From Methylobacterium sp. DB0501 (lineage in GTDB: Bacteria > Pseudomonadota > Alphaproteobacteria > Rhizobiales > Beijerinckiaceae), in the NCBI RefSeq assembly GCF_011043735.1, contig NZ_JAAKGV010000015.1, positions 124,001 through 188,000 of the forward strand: a stretch of DNA of 64,000 bases, written 5' to 3'. The first letter of the stretch is position 1; each line of letters opens with the position of its first letter. Under the pieces are notes generated by a model that ran no database searches, was not told where the DNA came from, and was given only the letters and a program-made list of their open reading frames with translations. The position numbers and the translations under genes were made by a program. Shown one piece after another: positions 35,381 through 43,599 of this stretch.

Positions 35381-35397
35381 TATGCGCGTATCGCATA
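35381..35397. promoter_or_regulatory. Candidate operator upstream of the liv operon
   Basis: Perfect dyad TATGCG-N5-CGCATA, extendable to CGC-T-TATGCG and CGCATAGCG with a one-base slip. It lies 37 bases before the livG start codon, where a repressor or activator would be expected. The cognate regulator is not in the window. Confidence 0.4.
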
Positions 35398-35467
35398 GCG
35401 AAACAGCATGCCGCCGATGGAGTGTCAACGGGTTCGGCCGGCCCCGCAGCGGGGAGTTTCGGGCTTG

Positions 35468-36640
35468 TCAGACCTTATCCGCGACGGGCGCCGGCCTGAG
35501 GGCGGGCGCGAGCAACGCCCGTACGGCGCGGCTGAGGGGCCGCTCGACGATGCGGTGCAGCAGGAGCGCCGCGGCGGCGGAGGCGGCGAGCATCAGGATC
35601 ACCAGCGGTCCGGCACCCAGGACCGACGCGAGGCCGGTCGCCTCGGCGATCACCCGCAGGCCCCGTACGACGAAGGGATGAGCCAGATAGAGGGCGTAGG
35701 ATGCGTCTCCCAAGACGATTCCCAAGACGATGGCCGGGCGGAGCGGGCGGCCCGCAGACCCTGCCGGCCCGAGCGCGGCGGCGGCGACCAGCAAGGCGGC
35801 GGGCCCGCCCCAGGCGATGAAGCGGGGGAGAGAGGGGTCCTCGCCGGCGAGGGACAGGAGGGCGAGGCCGAGCCCCGCCAGGGCGAGACGCGCCGGCAGG
35901 GCCAGGCGCAGGCCCTCCTGCCGCGCCAGGGCGAGGACGGCGCCGCAGGCGAATTCGAGCACGATCGGATCGCCCCAGAAGGCGAGCGGTACGGCGACGG
36001 GCCCTTGGACGGGCCCTTGGATGGCCCCTTGCAGCGGCCGGATGAACGCCGCACCGAGGACGAGGCCGGCGAGGAGGACGCCCACGCCCAGGACCGCGCC
36101 CCGCCGGCCCCAGGGCAGAACGAGGGCGAAGAGTGCGTAGAACGCCATCTCGTAGTTGAGCGTCCAGCCCAGCGAGTAGAGCGGCTGCACCGCCCCGTCG
36201 GCCCGGGCCATCGGCCAGAACAGGTAGGAGGCGGCGAGGTAGAGCGGCCCCTCGGCGCCCGCGCCGAGGAGGCCCGGCCTGAGCCAGGCCAGCGCGAGGT
36301 AGAGCGTGGTGGCGAGCCAGTAGAGCGGCACGACCCGGGCGACCCTGTGCGCGAGGAAGACGCTCCGCGCGTCGGCCCGCCCGTGCAGGGCGGCGGCGGC
36401 GTGCACGATGATGAAGCCGGAGATCACGAAGAACACGTCGACCCCGGCCGGCCAGGGCAGCCAGGCGGCCGGGACGAAGGGCTGGCCCACCCGGGCGGCG
36501 AGGCCGGCGGCCTCGAACTGCGCGTGGCCGGCGGCGACCATCAGGGCGGCCAGCGCCCGCAGGACCTGGATCAGCGGGAGGGGAGCGGGGCGTGTCGGGG
36601 CGGGGCGTGTCACGGGGGATCGGTCGCGTCGCGTCCGCAC
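35468..36640 (-). CDS. Acyltransferase family 3 membrane protein
   Basis: A 390-residue integral-membrane protein of the acyltransferase-3 family (OafA/NodX/ExoH type). It has about ten hydrophobic segments, the family's first-helix motif QVLRALAALMVAAGHAQFE with its key histidine, and WPAGVDVFFVISGFIIVH. Members O-acylate sugars of polysaccharides or lipids. The GTG at 36640 is taken as start, but no ribosome binding site is clear and GTG at 36613 is possible. No polysaccharide genes are adjacent, so the acceptor is unknown. Confidence 0.85.
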   Translation of the reverse strand: MRTRRDRSPVTRPAPTRPAPLPLIQVLRALAALMVAAGHAQFEAAGLAARVGQPFVPAAWLPWPAGVDVFFVISGFIIVHAAAALHGRADARSVFLAHRVARVVPLYWLATTLYLALAWLRPGLLGAGAEGPLYLAASYLFWPMARADGAVQPLYSLGWTLNYEMAFYALFALVLPWGRRGAVLGVGVLLAGLVLGAAFIRPLQGAIQGPVQGPVAVPLAFWGDPIVLEFACGAVLALARQEGLRLALPARLALAGLGLALLSLAGEDPSLPRFIAWGGPAALLVAAAALGPAGSAGRPLRPAIVLGIVLGDASYALYLAHPFVVRGLRVIAEATGLASVLGAGPLVILMLAASAAAALLLHRIVERPLSRAVRALLAPALRPAPVADKV

Positions 36641-36728
36641 CCGGACCGTCCGGGGCGTCGGGCCCCGTCATACCGGAAGCGGGCGCGATCCGGCCAGCGC
36701 AGCCGGCCCGGAAGATGACGCAACGACG

Positions 36729-36753
36729 GGAACAATGTTCGCGAAAGCTCGTT
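36729..36753 (+). promoter_or_regulatory. EcfG (general stress response) promoter for the DUF4142 gene
   Basis: GGAAC (36729-36733), exactly 16 bases, then CGTT (36750-36753): a perfect match to the EcfG consensus. The DUF4142 gene starts 102 bases downstream on the same strand with nothing between. Confidence 0.75.
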
Positions 36754-36855
36754 GTCCGCACCGAAAGCGTCCCGCCAAGCCGTTCCGGACGGACGGTCCG
36801 ATGTTCGGTCGTTGACCGGCCCGACGCTCAAGAACAGATTTCCAGGAGATCACCC

Positions 36856-37572
36856 ATGAAGAAGCTCGTTGCCCTGACCGGTCTCGCCGTTGCCCTCGCG
36901 ACCCCCGCCTTCGCACAGCAGGTCGGCGACTTCAACCAGTTCCGCTCGATGGCGCTGATGTCGAACGCGTTCGAGGTCAAGTCGAGCCAGATCGCTCTCG
37001 ACAAGTCGCGCAACCCGCAGATCCGCAGCTACGCCCGCGAGATGATCCGCGACCACCGCGCCGCCAACGTCGCGCTGCTCGGCGGCCGTGAGAACGTGGC
37101 CCGCGGCACCGGCGCCGGCATCGGCGGCCTGATCGAGGCGCCCTTCGCCATCGCCGGCGGCGCGGTCGGCGCGGCCACCGGTGCGGCGGCCGGCGTGGTC
37201 GGCGGCACCCTGCAGGGCGGCCCGGTCGGCGGCCTCGAGGGCCTCGGTGCGGGTGCGGCCCGCGGCGCCCAGATCGGCGCGAACGCGGTCGACTTCGACG
37301 GCGACGTGACCACCACGGCGGCCACCCAGGCGGTTCCGCTGAGCCCGCAGCAGCAGGCGATGCTCGCCGAACTCGCCAACACCCCGGCCGGCCCGGCCTT
37401 CGACCGTACCTATGCCCGCATGCAGGTGCAGGCTCACGGCATGACCGTCGCCAACTACCAGGCCTATGCCCAGTCCGGCCCGAACCCGGCTCTGCGCAAC
37501 TACGTGCAGCAGGCGCTGCCGGTGATGGAGCAGCACCTGGCGCAGGCCCAGCGTCTGCCGGGCGCCCGCTGA
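36856..37572 (+). CDS. DUF4142 periplasmic protein with a glycine-rich insertion
   Basis: A 238-residue exported protein with signal MKKLVALTGLAVALATPAFA. DUF4142 features are FRSMALMSNAFEVKSSQIAL, ARE-IRDH near residue 60-67 and a C-terminal helix ending YVQQALPVMEQHLAQA. These four-helix proteins resemble ferritin-like folds and are often stress-induced in alphaproteobacteria. Residues about 84-146 are a Gly/Ala-rich stretch (GAGIGGLIEAPFAIAGGAVG and onward) like a glycine zipper, splitting the DUF4142 helices. An EcfG promoter lies upstream and a strong terminator downstream, so it is a single-gene unit. Confidence 0.85.
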   Translation: MKKLVALTGLAVALATPAFAQQVGDFNQFRSMALMSNAFEVKSSQIALDKSRNPQIRSYAREMIRDHRAANVALLGGRENVARGTGAGIGGLIEAPFAIAGGAVGAATGAAAGVVGGTLQGGPVGGLEGLGAGAARGAQIGANAVDFDGDVTTTAATQAVPLSPQQQAMLAELANTPAGPAFDRTYARMQVQAHGMTVANYQAYAQSGPNPALRNYVQQALPVMEQHLAQAQRLPGAR

Positions 37573-38045
37573 GCGGCATGACACGCTGACATGACACGCT
37601 GATGTGACGGTGCGGCGGGCCGGAAGGCCCGCCGTTTTTCGTTCGGGGCGGCGCGGCGCGACAGTGTCGGTACACGGGAGAGGTGCAAAAACCGGTCCGC
37701 GCCGATTGATCGACGGTGCGACCGCGCCCTCTCTTCGACCGGCGAGGACCCGCGGGCCCTCCTGCCAGGTGGACCGGGCCTCGGCACGAGCCCGGTCGTG
37801 ATGGTCAAAAACCGTCGGGTCGGGCTTTTCGCGATGGCGACGGCGAGCATCGGAAACCCGGTCACCTCTTTCCCGACCATGCCTGCCCGGCCCTGTTCGG
37901 GTTTCGACGACGGCCGGAGAATCCCGTCGCAAACCCACGCGCCATGGGCTCTCGCGACCGGGAAGGCGTTCGACCGACGTTTGAGGTCCTCGCGGGATCC
38001 GGGCGGGTCGTCTCCTCGTCTTCGCCTCGTCGCCGACGCTTTCCC
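37573..38045. other. Gene-free stretch between DUF4142 gene and modC
   Basis: About 470 bases between convergent ends. It holds two adjoining copies of CATGACACGCTGA (37578-37602), the DUF4142 terminator, and a GC-rich hairpin near 37777-37798. No reading frame in it shows a ribosome binding site or family similarity. I see nothing else. Confidence 0.4.
37613..37639 (+). terminator. Rho-independent terminator of the DUF4142 gene
   Basis: Perfect 9-bp stem CGGCGGGCC/GGCCCGCCG with a GGAA tetraloop and five Ts immediately after, 40 bases downstream of the stop codon. Confidence 0.88.
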
Positions 38046-39140
38046 TTAGATCTCCACCACCCCGATCGTCTCCTCGTCGAACGCGACGCTCTTCACGATC
38101 GCCACCACACCCGATCCCGGCGCCAGGGCGAGTTCGTGGGCGGCGAGCCGCGTGACCTCGGCGACCAGCACCGCGTCGCCGCAGGCGATCTCGACCCGGG
38201 CATGGGCGCCGTCTCCCGGGGTCACGGCGGTGACGGTGCCGAGGAGCACGTTGCGGGCGCTCAAGCCCCGCGGCGCCTCGCGCGCCACCAGCACGTCGCG
38301 GGCCCGCACCCGGACCCTGACGCTCGTCCCCACCGGCAGGGGGAGCCGCGGCACGGTCAGGCGGCCGGGCGGGCCGTCGAGGCGGGTGAGGCCGAAGGCG
38401 TCGTCGTGCGCCGCGATCCGGAGTTGCAGCAGGGCGCCGGTCTCGGCCGTCTCGCGGCCCGGGAAGAGGGCGCCCCGGCGCAGCACCTCGGCAGCCGGGC
38501 CGCAGGCCGCGACCCGGCCCTGGTCGAGCACCACCACCGTGTCGGCGAGGCGCGCCACCTCGGCGACCGCGTGGCTGACATAGACGATCGGCACCCGCGC
38601 CTCGTCGCGCAGGCGCGCCACGTAGGGCAGGATCTCGGCCTTGCGCGCCTCGTCGAGGGCCGAGAGCGGCTCGTCCATCAGGAGGAGGCGGGGGCGGGCG
38701 AGCAGCGCCCGGCCGATCGCCACGCGCTGGCGCTCGCCGCCCGAGAGCCCCGCCGGCCGCCGGTCGAGCAGGGGCGCGATGCCGAGGAGGTCGGCCACCG
38801 CCGCGAGGCTCGGGCCGCCGGCGCGGTCGCTGGAAAACCAACGCCCGAACAGCAGGTTCTGGCGCACGCTCAAATGCGGCATCAGCCGCGCTTCCTGGAA
38901 CACGTAGCCGATCCGGCGCCGGTGCACCGGCACGAGGAGGCGCGCCTGGGTGTCGAGGAGGGTGACGCCGTCGACCACGATCCGCCCGTGATCCGGCCGC
39001 ACCAGCCCGGCGATCACGTCGACGAGGGTCGACTTGCCGGAGCCGGAACGCCCGAACAGGGCGGTGACCCGCCCCTGTGCCGCGAAGGCGGCGTCGAGCG
39101 CGAAGGCGCCGCGGGCGTGTCGGACCGCAACCTCGATCAT
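38046..39140 (-). CDS. modC: Molybdate ABC transporter ATPase ModC
   Basis: A 364-residue ATPase. Walker A GRSGSGKST (30-38), signature LSGGERQRVAIGRALL and Walker B LLLMDEPLSALD are present. The C-terminal ~75 residues form a molybdate-binding Mop/TOBE domain (LSARNVLLGTVTAV, then VEIACGDAVLVAEVT). The VPVHRRRIGYVFQEARLMPHLSV segment is typical of ModC. The gene follows modB by 13 bases. It energises molybdate import, needed for the formate dehydrogenase encoded downstream in the window. Confidence 0.95.
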   Translation of the reverse strand: MIEVAVRHARGAFALDAAFAAQGRVTALFGRSGSGKSTLVDVIAGLVRPDHGRIVVDGVTLLDTQARLLVPVHRRRIGYVFQEARLMPHLSVRQNLLFGRWFSSDRAGGPSLAAVADLLGIAPLLDRRPAGLSGGERQRVAIGRALLARPRLLLMDEPLSALDEARKAEILPYVARLRDEARVPIVYVSHAVAEVARLADTVVVLDQGRVAACGPAAEVLRRGALFPGRETAETGALLQLRIAAHDDAFGLTRLDGPPGRLTVPRLPLPVGTSVRVRVRARDVLVAREAPRGLSARNVLLGTVTAVTPGDGAHARVEIACGDAVLVAEVTRLAAHELALAPGSGVVAIVKSVAFDEETIGVVEI

Positions 39141-39153
39141 GCCGAGGATCCCG

Positions 39154-39852
39154 TCATGCCCCGAGCCGCTTGCGAGCCCGCCGGGCCAGCCATTCCGAGG
39201 CGATCAGGGCCGCCATCGACAGGGCGACCGAGACCAGGGTGAGGCGCAGTGCCCCGGCTTCGCCCCCCGGCACCTGGGTCAGGGTGTAGATCGCCGCCGG
39301 CAGGGTCTGGGTCTCGCCCGGGATGTTCGACACGAAGGTGATGGTGGCGCCGAACTCGCCCATCGCCTTGGCGAAGGCCAGTACCGCGCCGGCGAGGATC
39401 CCCGGCAGGGCCAGGGGCAGCGTGACGACGAGGAACACCGCGAGGGGGGACGCCCCCAGCGTGCCGGCGGCCTGCTCCAGCTTGCGGTCGACCGCCTCGA
39501 AGGACAGGCGCATCGCCCGCACCATCAGCGGGAAACCCATCACCGCGCAGGCGAGCGCCGCCCCGGTCCAGCGGAACGAGAACACGATGCCGACCTCCGC
39601 CAAAGCCGGCCCGAACCAGCCGCGGCGCCCGAAGGCGAGGAGCAGCAGGTAGCCGGTGACCACCGGCGGCAGGATCAGCGGCAGGTGGACCAGCCCGTCG
39701 AGGAGCGTCCGGCCGCGGAACTCGCGGCGGGCCAGCAAATAGGCGACGGCGAGGCCCGGCAGCAGGCTCGCCAGCGTCGCAGCGCTCGCCACCAGCAGGC
39801 TGAGCCTGAGCGCGCTCCACTCGTCGGGGGTGAGGAACAGGGGAGGGGTCAT
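39154..39852 (-). CDS. modB: Molybdate ABC transporter permease ModB
   Basis: A 232-residue permease with five to six hydrophobic segments. ModB hallmarks are LSLLVASAATLASLLPGLAV, the ILPPVVTGYLLL block, the EAA-like loop EQAAGTLGASPLAVFLVVTL and KAMGEFGATITFVSNIPGET. The ATG at 39852 gives the usual family length; an in-frame ATG at 39870 is possible. No modA (binding protein) gene lies upstream or downstream: the next gene is a divergent GST. modA must be elsewhere. Confidence 0.95.
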   Translation of the reverse strand: MTPPLFLTPDEWSALRLSLLVASAATLASLLPGLAVAYLLARREFRGRTLLDGLVHLPLILPPVVTGYLLLLAFGRRGWFGPALAEVGIVFSFRWTGAALACAVMGFPLMVRAMRLSFEAVDRKLEQAAGTLGASPLAVFLVVTLPLALPGILAGAVLAFAKAMGEFGATITFVSNIPGETQTLPAAIYTLTQVPGGEAGALRLTLVSVALSMAALIASEWLARRARKRLGA

Positions 39853-39992
39853 CGATCGATCCCGCACCATGGCGGATCGGCGCCGGGAGTCCAGGCCCCG
39901 CGCGGCAACGCTGGGTTTCGAACCCCCCGATTGATCCATGCCGCCATCTGGGGCCTGTGTCGGGACCGCTAACCCGTTTCCCGGAGGCCCGG

Positions 39993-40670
39993 ATGATCAC
40001 CTTCTACTTCAACGGCTCGCCCAACCCGACCAAGGTCGCGCTCTTCCTGGAGGAGGCGGGTCTGCCCTACGAGCCGGTGGCGGTGGATACCCGCAAGGGC
40101 GAGCAGTTCGCGCCCGAGTTCCTGAAGCTCAACCCGAACGGCAAGGTCCCGGCGATCGTCGACGACGGAACCGTGGTGTTCGATTCGAACGCGATCCTGC
40201 TCTACCTCGCCGAGAAGACCGGCCGCTTCCTGCCGCCCGCCCCTGAGCGCGGCGCGCTCCTGTCCTGGCTGATGTTCGTGGCGACCGGCATCGGGCCGTT
40301 CTCGGGCCAGGCGGTGCATTTCCGCCATTTCGCCCCCGAGCCGGTGCCTTACGCCGACGAGCGCTACCGGTTCGAGGTGAAGCGCCATTACGGCGTGCTC
40401 GACGGCCACCTCGCCGGGCGCGAATGGATGGTGGGCGAGGCCTACGGCCTCGTCGACATGGCCGTGTGGGGCTGGGCGCGGATGCTGCCCTTCGTGCTGG
40501 GCGAGGACGCCTTCGAGGCGTTCCCGAACGTGAAGCGCCACACCGACGCGATCGCCGCCCGCCCCGCCGCCGCGAAGGCCGTCGCCCTGAAGGACCGCTT
40601 CGCCTTCAAAGCCGAGCTGGATGCCGAGGCGCGCGGGCACATGTTCAAGCACCTGAAGCCGGCCGTCTGA
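39993..40670 (+). CDS. Glutathione S-transferase family protein (YfcG/Ure2p-like)
   Basis: A 225-residue protein with an N-terminal thioredoxin-fold domain (FYFNGSPNPTKVALFLEE, NPNGKVPAIVDDG, DSNAILLYLAEKTGRF) and an all-helical C-terminal domain with the GLVDMAVWGWARM block. The sequence resembles the YfcG/Nu-class group, which often shows disulfide-bond oxidoreductase activity. The ATG at 39993 has CCGGAGG upstream. It is followed after 30 bases by an aldolase gene and may share its transcript. Confidence 0.88.
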   Translation: MITFYFNGSPNPTKVALFLEEAGLPYEPVAVDTRKGEQFAPEFLKLNPNGKVPAIVDDGTVVFDSNAILLYLAEKTGRFLPPAPERGALLSWLMFVATGIGPFSGQAVHFRHFAPEPVPYADERYRFEVKRHYGVLDGHLAGREWMVGEAYGLVDMAVWGWARMLPFVLGEDAFEAFPNVKRHTDAIAARPAAAKAVALKDRFAFKAELDAEARGHMFKHLKPAV

Positions 40671-40700
40671 GCCGGCACGGATCTCACGGAGGAGACGCCC

Positions 40701-41465
40701 ATGCGATCGTTCGACAACCCGTTCAAGCGCGGCCTCGCCGAGAACCGGCGCCAGGCCGGGCTGTGGATGACCACCGGCTCGCCCGGCATCACCGAGCTCG
40801 CCGCCGGGGCCGGCTTCGCCTGGATGCTCATCGACATGGAGCATTCGCCCAACGACCTGATCCAGGTCGTCGACCACCTGCGGGCGGCCGAGGGCGGCAC
40901 CGCCGAGCCGGTGGTGCGGGTGCCGTGGAACGAGCCGGTCATGGTCAAGCGCCTGCTCGACCAGGGCGCCCGCTCGCTGATGTTCCCGTTCGTGCAGAAT
41001 GCCGACGAGGCGCGCCGGGCGGTCGCCGCGACGCGCTACCCGCCGCACGGCATCCGGGGTTTCGCCGGCACGTCGCGGGCCACCGGCTACGGCCTGCGGC
41101 CGGACTACCACGCCCGCTCGGGCGACGAGGTCTGCGTCGTGGTGCAGATCGAGACGGCGGAGGCGCTGGCGGCGGCCGGCGAGATCGCGGCGGTGGAGGG
41201 CGTCGACGGCGTGTTCATCGGCCCGAACGACCTCGCCGCCAGCATGGGCCATCTCGGCCAGCCGAACGCCGCCCCGGTCCGCGAGGCGATCGCGGCGGCG
41301 CTGCCGCGGATCCGCCAGGCCGGCAAGGCGGCGGGCCTGCTCGACTTCGGCGAGGCGAGCGCCCGGGCCCGGTTCGAGGCCGGGTTCGGCTTCGTGGCGG
41401 TGGCCGGCGACGCCTTCCTGCTCGCCCGCGAGACCCAACGGGTCGCCAAGCTCTTCAACGCCTGA
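40701..41465 (+). CDS. HpcH/HpaI-type class II pyruvate aldolase
   Basis: A 254-residue aldolase of the HpaI family. Key residues are visible: catalytic His48 in IDMEHSP, the substrate arginine in VVRVPWNEP, metal ligands Glu151 (VQIETAEA) and Asp177 (FIGPNDLAAS). Such enzymes cleave or make pyruvate-derived aldols such as 4-hydroxy-2-oxoheptanedioate or 2-keto-3-deoxy-sugar acids. The true substrate is not predictable. A GGAGGAG ribosome binding site precedes the ATG. An esterase gene follows after 20 bases. Confidence 0.9.
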   Translation: MRSFDNPFKRGLAENRRQAGLWMTTGSPGITELAAGAGFAWMLIDMEHSPNDLIQVVDHLRAAEGGTAEPVVRVPWNEPVMVKRLLDQGARSLMFPFVQNADEARRAVAATRYPPHGIRGFAGTSRATGYGLRPDYHARSGDEVCVVVQIETAEALAAAGEIAAVEGVDGVFIGPNDLAASMGHLGQPNAAPVREAIAAALPRIRQAGKAAGLLDFGEASARARFEAGFGFVAVAGDAFLLARETQRVAKLFNA

Positions 41466-41485
41466 ACCCCACCCGGAGGACGCCC

Positions 41486-42100
41486 ATGGCCGCCCTGTCG
41501 TTCCAGCACCGCTTCGAGCCCGCCGCCGAGCCGCAGGCGGTGCCGCTCCTGCTCCTGCACGGGACCGGGGGCGACGAGGACGACCTCCTGCCCCTCGGCC
41601 GGGCGCTGTCGCCGGGCGCGGCGCTGCTCTCGCCCCGCGGCCAGGTGCTGGAGGGCGGCGCGCCGCGCTTCTTCCGCCGCCTCGCCGAGGGCGTGTTCGA
41701 CGAGGCCGATCTGGTGCGCCGGGCCGGCGACCTCGCCGGATTCGTGACCGCGGCGCGAGACGAGTACGGGATCGCCGCGCCCCTCGCCGTCGGCTTCTCG
41801 AACGGCGCCAACATCGCCGCCGCCCTGATGCTCCTGCATCCGGGCGTGCTCGCGGGCGCCGTGCTGCTGCGGGCGATGGTGCCGCTCTCGGGCCCGCCGG
41901 CGGCGCGGCTCCAGGGCGAGCCGGTGCTGATCCTGTCGGGCCGGATGGACCCGATCGTGCCCGCCGGCAATGCCGCGCGCCTCGCCGCGATGCTGACGGA
42001 TGCGGGCGCCGCCGTCACCCACGAGGTGCTGCCCGCCGGCCACGGCCTGTCGCAGGCGGACCTCGTGCGGGCGAAGACGTGGCTGACCGGGCGGCCGTGA
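41486..42100 (+). CDS. Carboxylesterase/phospholipase-type alpha/beta hydrolase
   Basis: A 204-residue minimal alpha/beta hydrolase of the carboxylesterase type. The triad is visible as Ser105 (GFSNGAN), Asp155 (SGRMDPIVP) and His186 (PAGHGLS), with the LLHGTGGDEDDL oxyanion loop. It starts 20 bases after the aldolase gene with GGAGGA upstream. GST, aldolase and hydrolase probably form one transcript, perhaps for breakdown of an ester or lactone. Confidence 0.88.
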   Translation: MAALSFQHRFEPAAEPQAVPLLLLHGTGGDEDDLLPLGRALSPGAALLSPRGQVLEGGAPRFFRRLAEGVFDEADLVRRAGDLAGFVTAARDEYGIAAPLAVGFSNGANIAAALMLLHPGVLAGAVLLRAMVPLSGPPAARLQGEPVLILSGRMDPIVPAGNAARLAAMLTDAGAAVTHEVLPAGHGLSQADLVRAKTWLTGRP

Positions 42101-42128
42101 AGCGCCGCCGCTGGTCGATCGGGCTGTC

Positions 42129-42153
42129 CGAACAAATGCCGGCGACCGACGTT
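42129..42153 (+). promoter_or_regulatory. Near-consensus EcfG promoter for the catalase-like gene
   Basis: CGAAC (42129-42133), 16 bases, CGTT (42150-42153). Only the first base of the -35 element differs from GGAAC-N16-CGTT. The catalase-like gene starts 42 bases downstream. Confidence 0.5.
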
Positions 42154-42194
42154 GGGGAACATTCCAGAACGTCCCCCGACGGAAGGACACCGGC

Positions 42195-43277
42195 ATGCCC
42201 CCGTTGCGTTACTCCCCCGACATCGAGCGACCCGCACCCGGCGAGCAGGAGACGATCGACGGCATCATCCGGGGGATGACGCGGCAATCCGAGACGGTGG
42301 AGACGCGCGAGCACCACGCAGTCCGGGCGAGCCACGCCAAGAGCTCGGCCTGCGTCGTCGGCGAACTGACGGTGGCGGAGGGCTTGCCCGAGGAACTGGC
42401 GCAGGGGCTGTTTGCCGGCGCCCGCACCTATCCCGTCGCCGTGCGCTTCGCGCAGGGGCCGGGCGAGACCCTGGGGGATCGCGTGTCGACCCATCGCGGT
42501 ATGGCGATCAAGGTGTTCGGCGTCGCCGGCGAGAAGCTGCCGGGCCACGTGGAGGACACCCAGGATTTCGTGCTCGCCACCGGCACGACCTTCCCGTCCG
42601 GCACCGCCGCGGGTTTCCTGCGCGACGGTGCGGTGATCGGGAAGAGTGCCGGCCTGCCGGAGGGCGCGAAGAGCGCGGTCGCGGCAGTGGCGCGCAACCT
42701 CAACAGGGTGCTGCACGCCTTCGGCACCGAGAGCGCCATGGCGGACTTCTTCGGCCATCCGTTCAGCCATCCCCTCGCCGACAGCTACTTCAGCCAGGCG
42801 CCGGTCCGCTTCGGCGACTACGTGGCGAAGCTCGGCGCGGTGCCGGACAGCGCTGCCCAGCGGGCGCTCGCCGAGTGGCGTCTCGACCCGCACGCGGACG
42901 AGGACGGCTTCCGCCACGCCGCGGTGGCCTATTTCCGGGAGAGCGAGGCGGTGTTCGCCCTGAAGGCGCAGCTCTGGTCCGACGCCGAGAAGCAGCCGAT
43001 CGAGGATGCCTCGGTCGATTGGCCGGTGGCGATCAGCCCCTACCGCACGGTCGCGACGATCCGCCTGCCGCGCCAGGACGCCTATGGCCCGGAGCGGGTG
43101 CGCTACTTCGACGATGTGATGACCTTCCGCCCCGCCCACAGCCTGACGGCGCACCGGCCGCTGGGCTCGGTGATGCGGGCCCGGCTCCAGGTCTACGCGG
43201 CGTTGAGCGCGTTCCGGCACCGGGAGAACGGAGTGGCGGAGAAGGAGCCGGCGGGCGTGGAGCAGATCCCGGCGTAA
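42195..43277 (+). CDS. Catalase-family haem protein (y4iL-like)
   Basis: A 360-residue protein of the catalase-like haem-protein group related to rhizobial y4iL. Conserved features are STHRGMAIKVFGVAG around the distal haem side, EDTQDFVLATG, and a C-terminal FRPAHSLTAHRPLGSVMRAR segment. It is shorter than true catalases (about 480-500 residues), lacks their C-terminal flavodoxin-like or NADPH regions, and the classical Tyr-ligand motif is not obvious, so catalase activity is uncertain. Relatives include peroxidases and lipid-peroxide enzymes. It is probably stress-induced, given the promoter upstream. Confidence 0.83.
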   Translation: MPPLRYSPDIERPAPGEQETIDGIIRGMTRQSETVETREHHAVRASHAKSSACVVGELTVAEGLPEELAQGLFAGARTYPVAVRFAQGPGETLGDRVSTHRGMAIKVFGVAGEKLPGHVEDTQDFVLATGTTFPSGTAAGFLRDGAVIGKSAGLPEGAKSAVAAVARNLNRVLHAFGTESAMADFFGHPFSHPLADSYFSQAPVRFGDYVAKLGAVPDSAAQRALAEWRLDPHADEDGFRHAAVAYFRESEAVFALKAQLWSDAEKQPIEDASVDWPVAISPYRTVATIRLPRQDAYGPERVRYFDDVMTFRPAHSLTAHRPLGSVMRARLQVYAALSAFRHRENGVAEKEPAGVEQIPA

Positions 43278-43410
43278 GCGACGGCAAGCTCAAAATTCCG
43301 GCGCTTTCCCCTGTCCACAAGAAGGTGGAGAGGCGTCACAGCGGTGCGCTTTGCCATCGCCACGTCGCCGGCAAAGCGTTCGGCGTATCGGCACCCGTTC
43401 GGGCTTGCCC

Positions 43411-43442
43411 AGCACCTTCGAACGAGCCCGTTCGAAGGTGCT
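43411..43442. terminator. Perfect 14-bp hairpin downstream of the catalase-like gene
   Basis: AGCACCTTCGAACG and CGTTCGAAGGTGCT around an AGCC loop. No T-tract follows on either strand, so termination, if any, is not classical. Confidence 0.4.
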
Positions 43443-43560
43443 TAGGCATCATGCGACTTCCGATTGATTGCTCGGCGATTGCTGCGCACTCGCCTTCGCC
43501 ATGCGGAAGTCGACTTCGCTCGCGCGTGTGGAGCCTCCGGCTCCGCCGAGCGGGCTGGTG

Positions 43561-43596
43561 AGACGAGGTCCGGAATGGATCTTCCGGACCTCGTCT
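43561..43596. terminator. Perfect 15-bp hairpin after the fdh operon
   Basis: AGACGAGGTCCGGAA and TTCCGGACCTCGTCT with a six-base loop, ending four bases from the stop of the last fdh-operon gene. Its position suggests it stabilises or ends that transcript. There is no T-tract. Confidence 0.5.
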
Positions 43597-43599
43597 CCC

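Larger units (their letters stand above)
43278..43599. other. Gene-free stretch with strong hairpins between convergent genes
   Basis: About 320 bases between the catalase-like gene and the last gene of the fdh operon. It holds a perfect 14-bp hairpin at 43411-43442 and a perfect 15-bp hairpin at 43561-43596, plus a looser inverted pair of CGACTTCCG/CGGAAGTCG near 43454-43512. No coding frame is supported. Confidence 0.5.

Noticed and set aside
35468..36640. Part of a polysaccharide or capsule locus
   Set aside because: The acyltransferase stands alone; no glycosyltransferase, flippase or polymerase is adjacent.
39905..39935. GGGTTTCGAACCC resembling a tRNA T-arm or attachment site
   Set aside because: Only a short palindrome; no cloverleaf can be built and no integrase is nearby.
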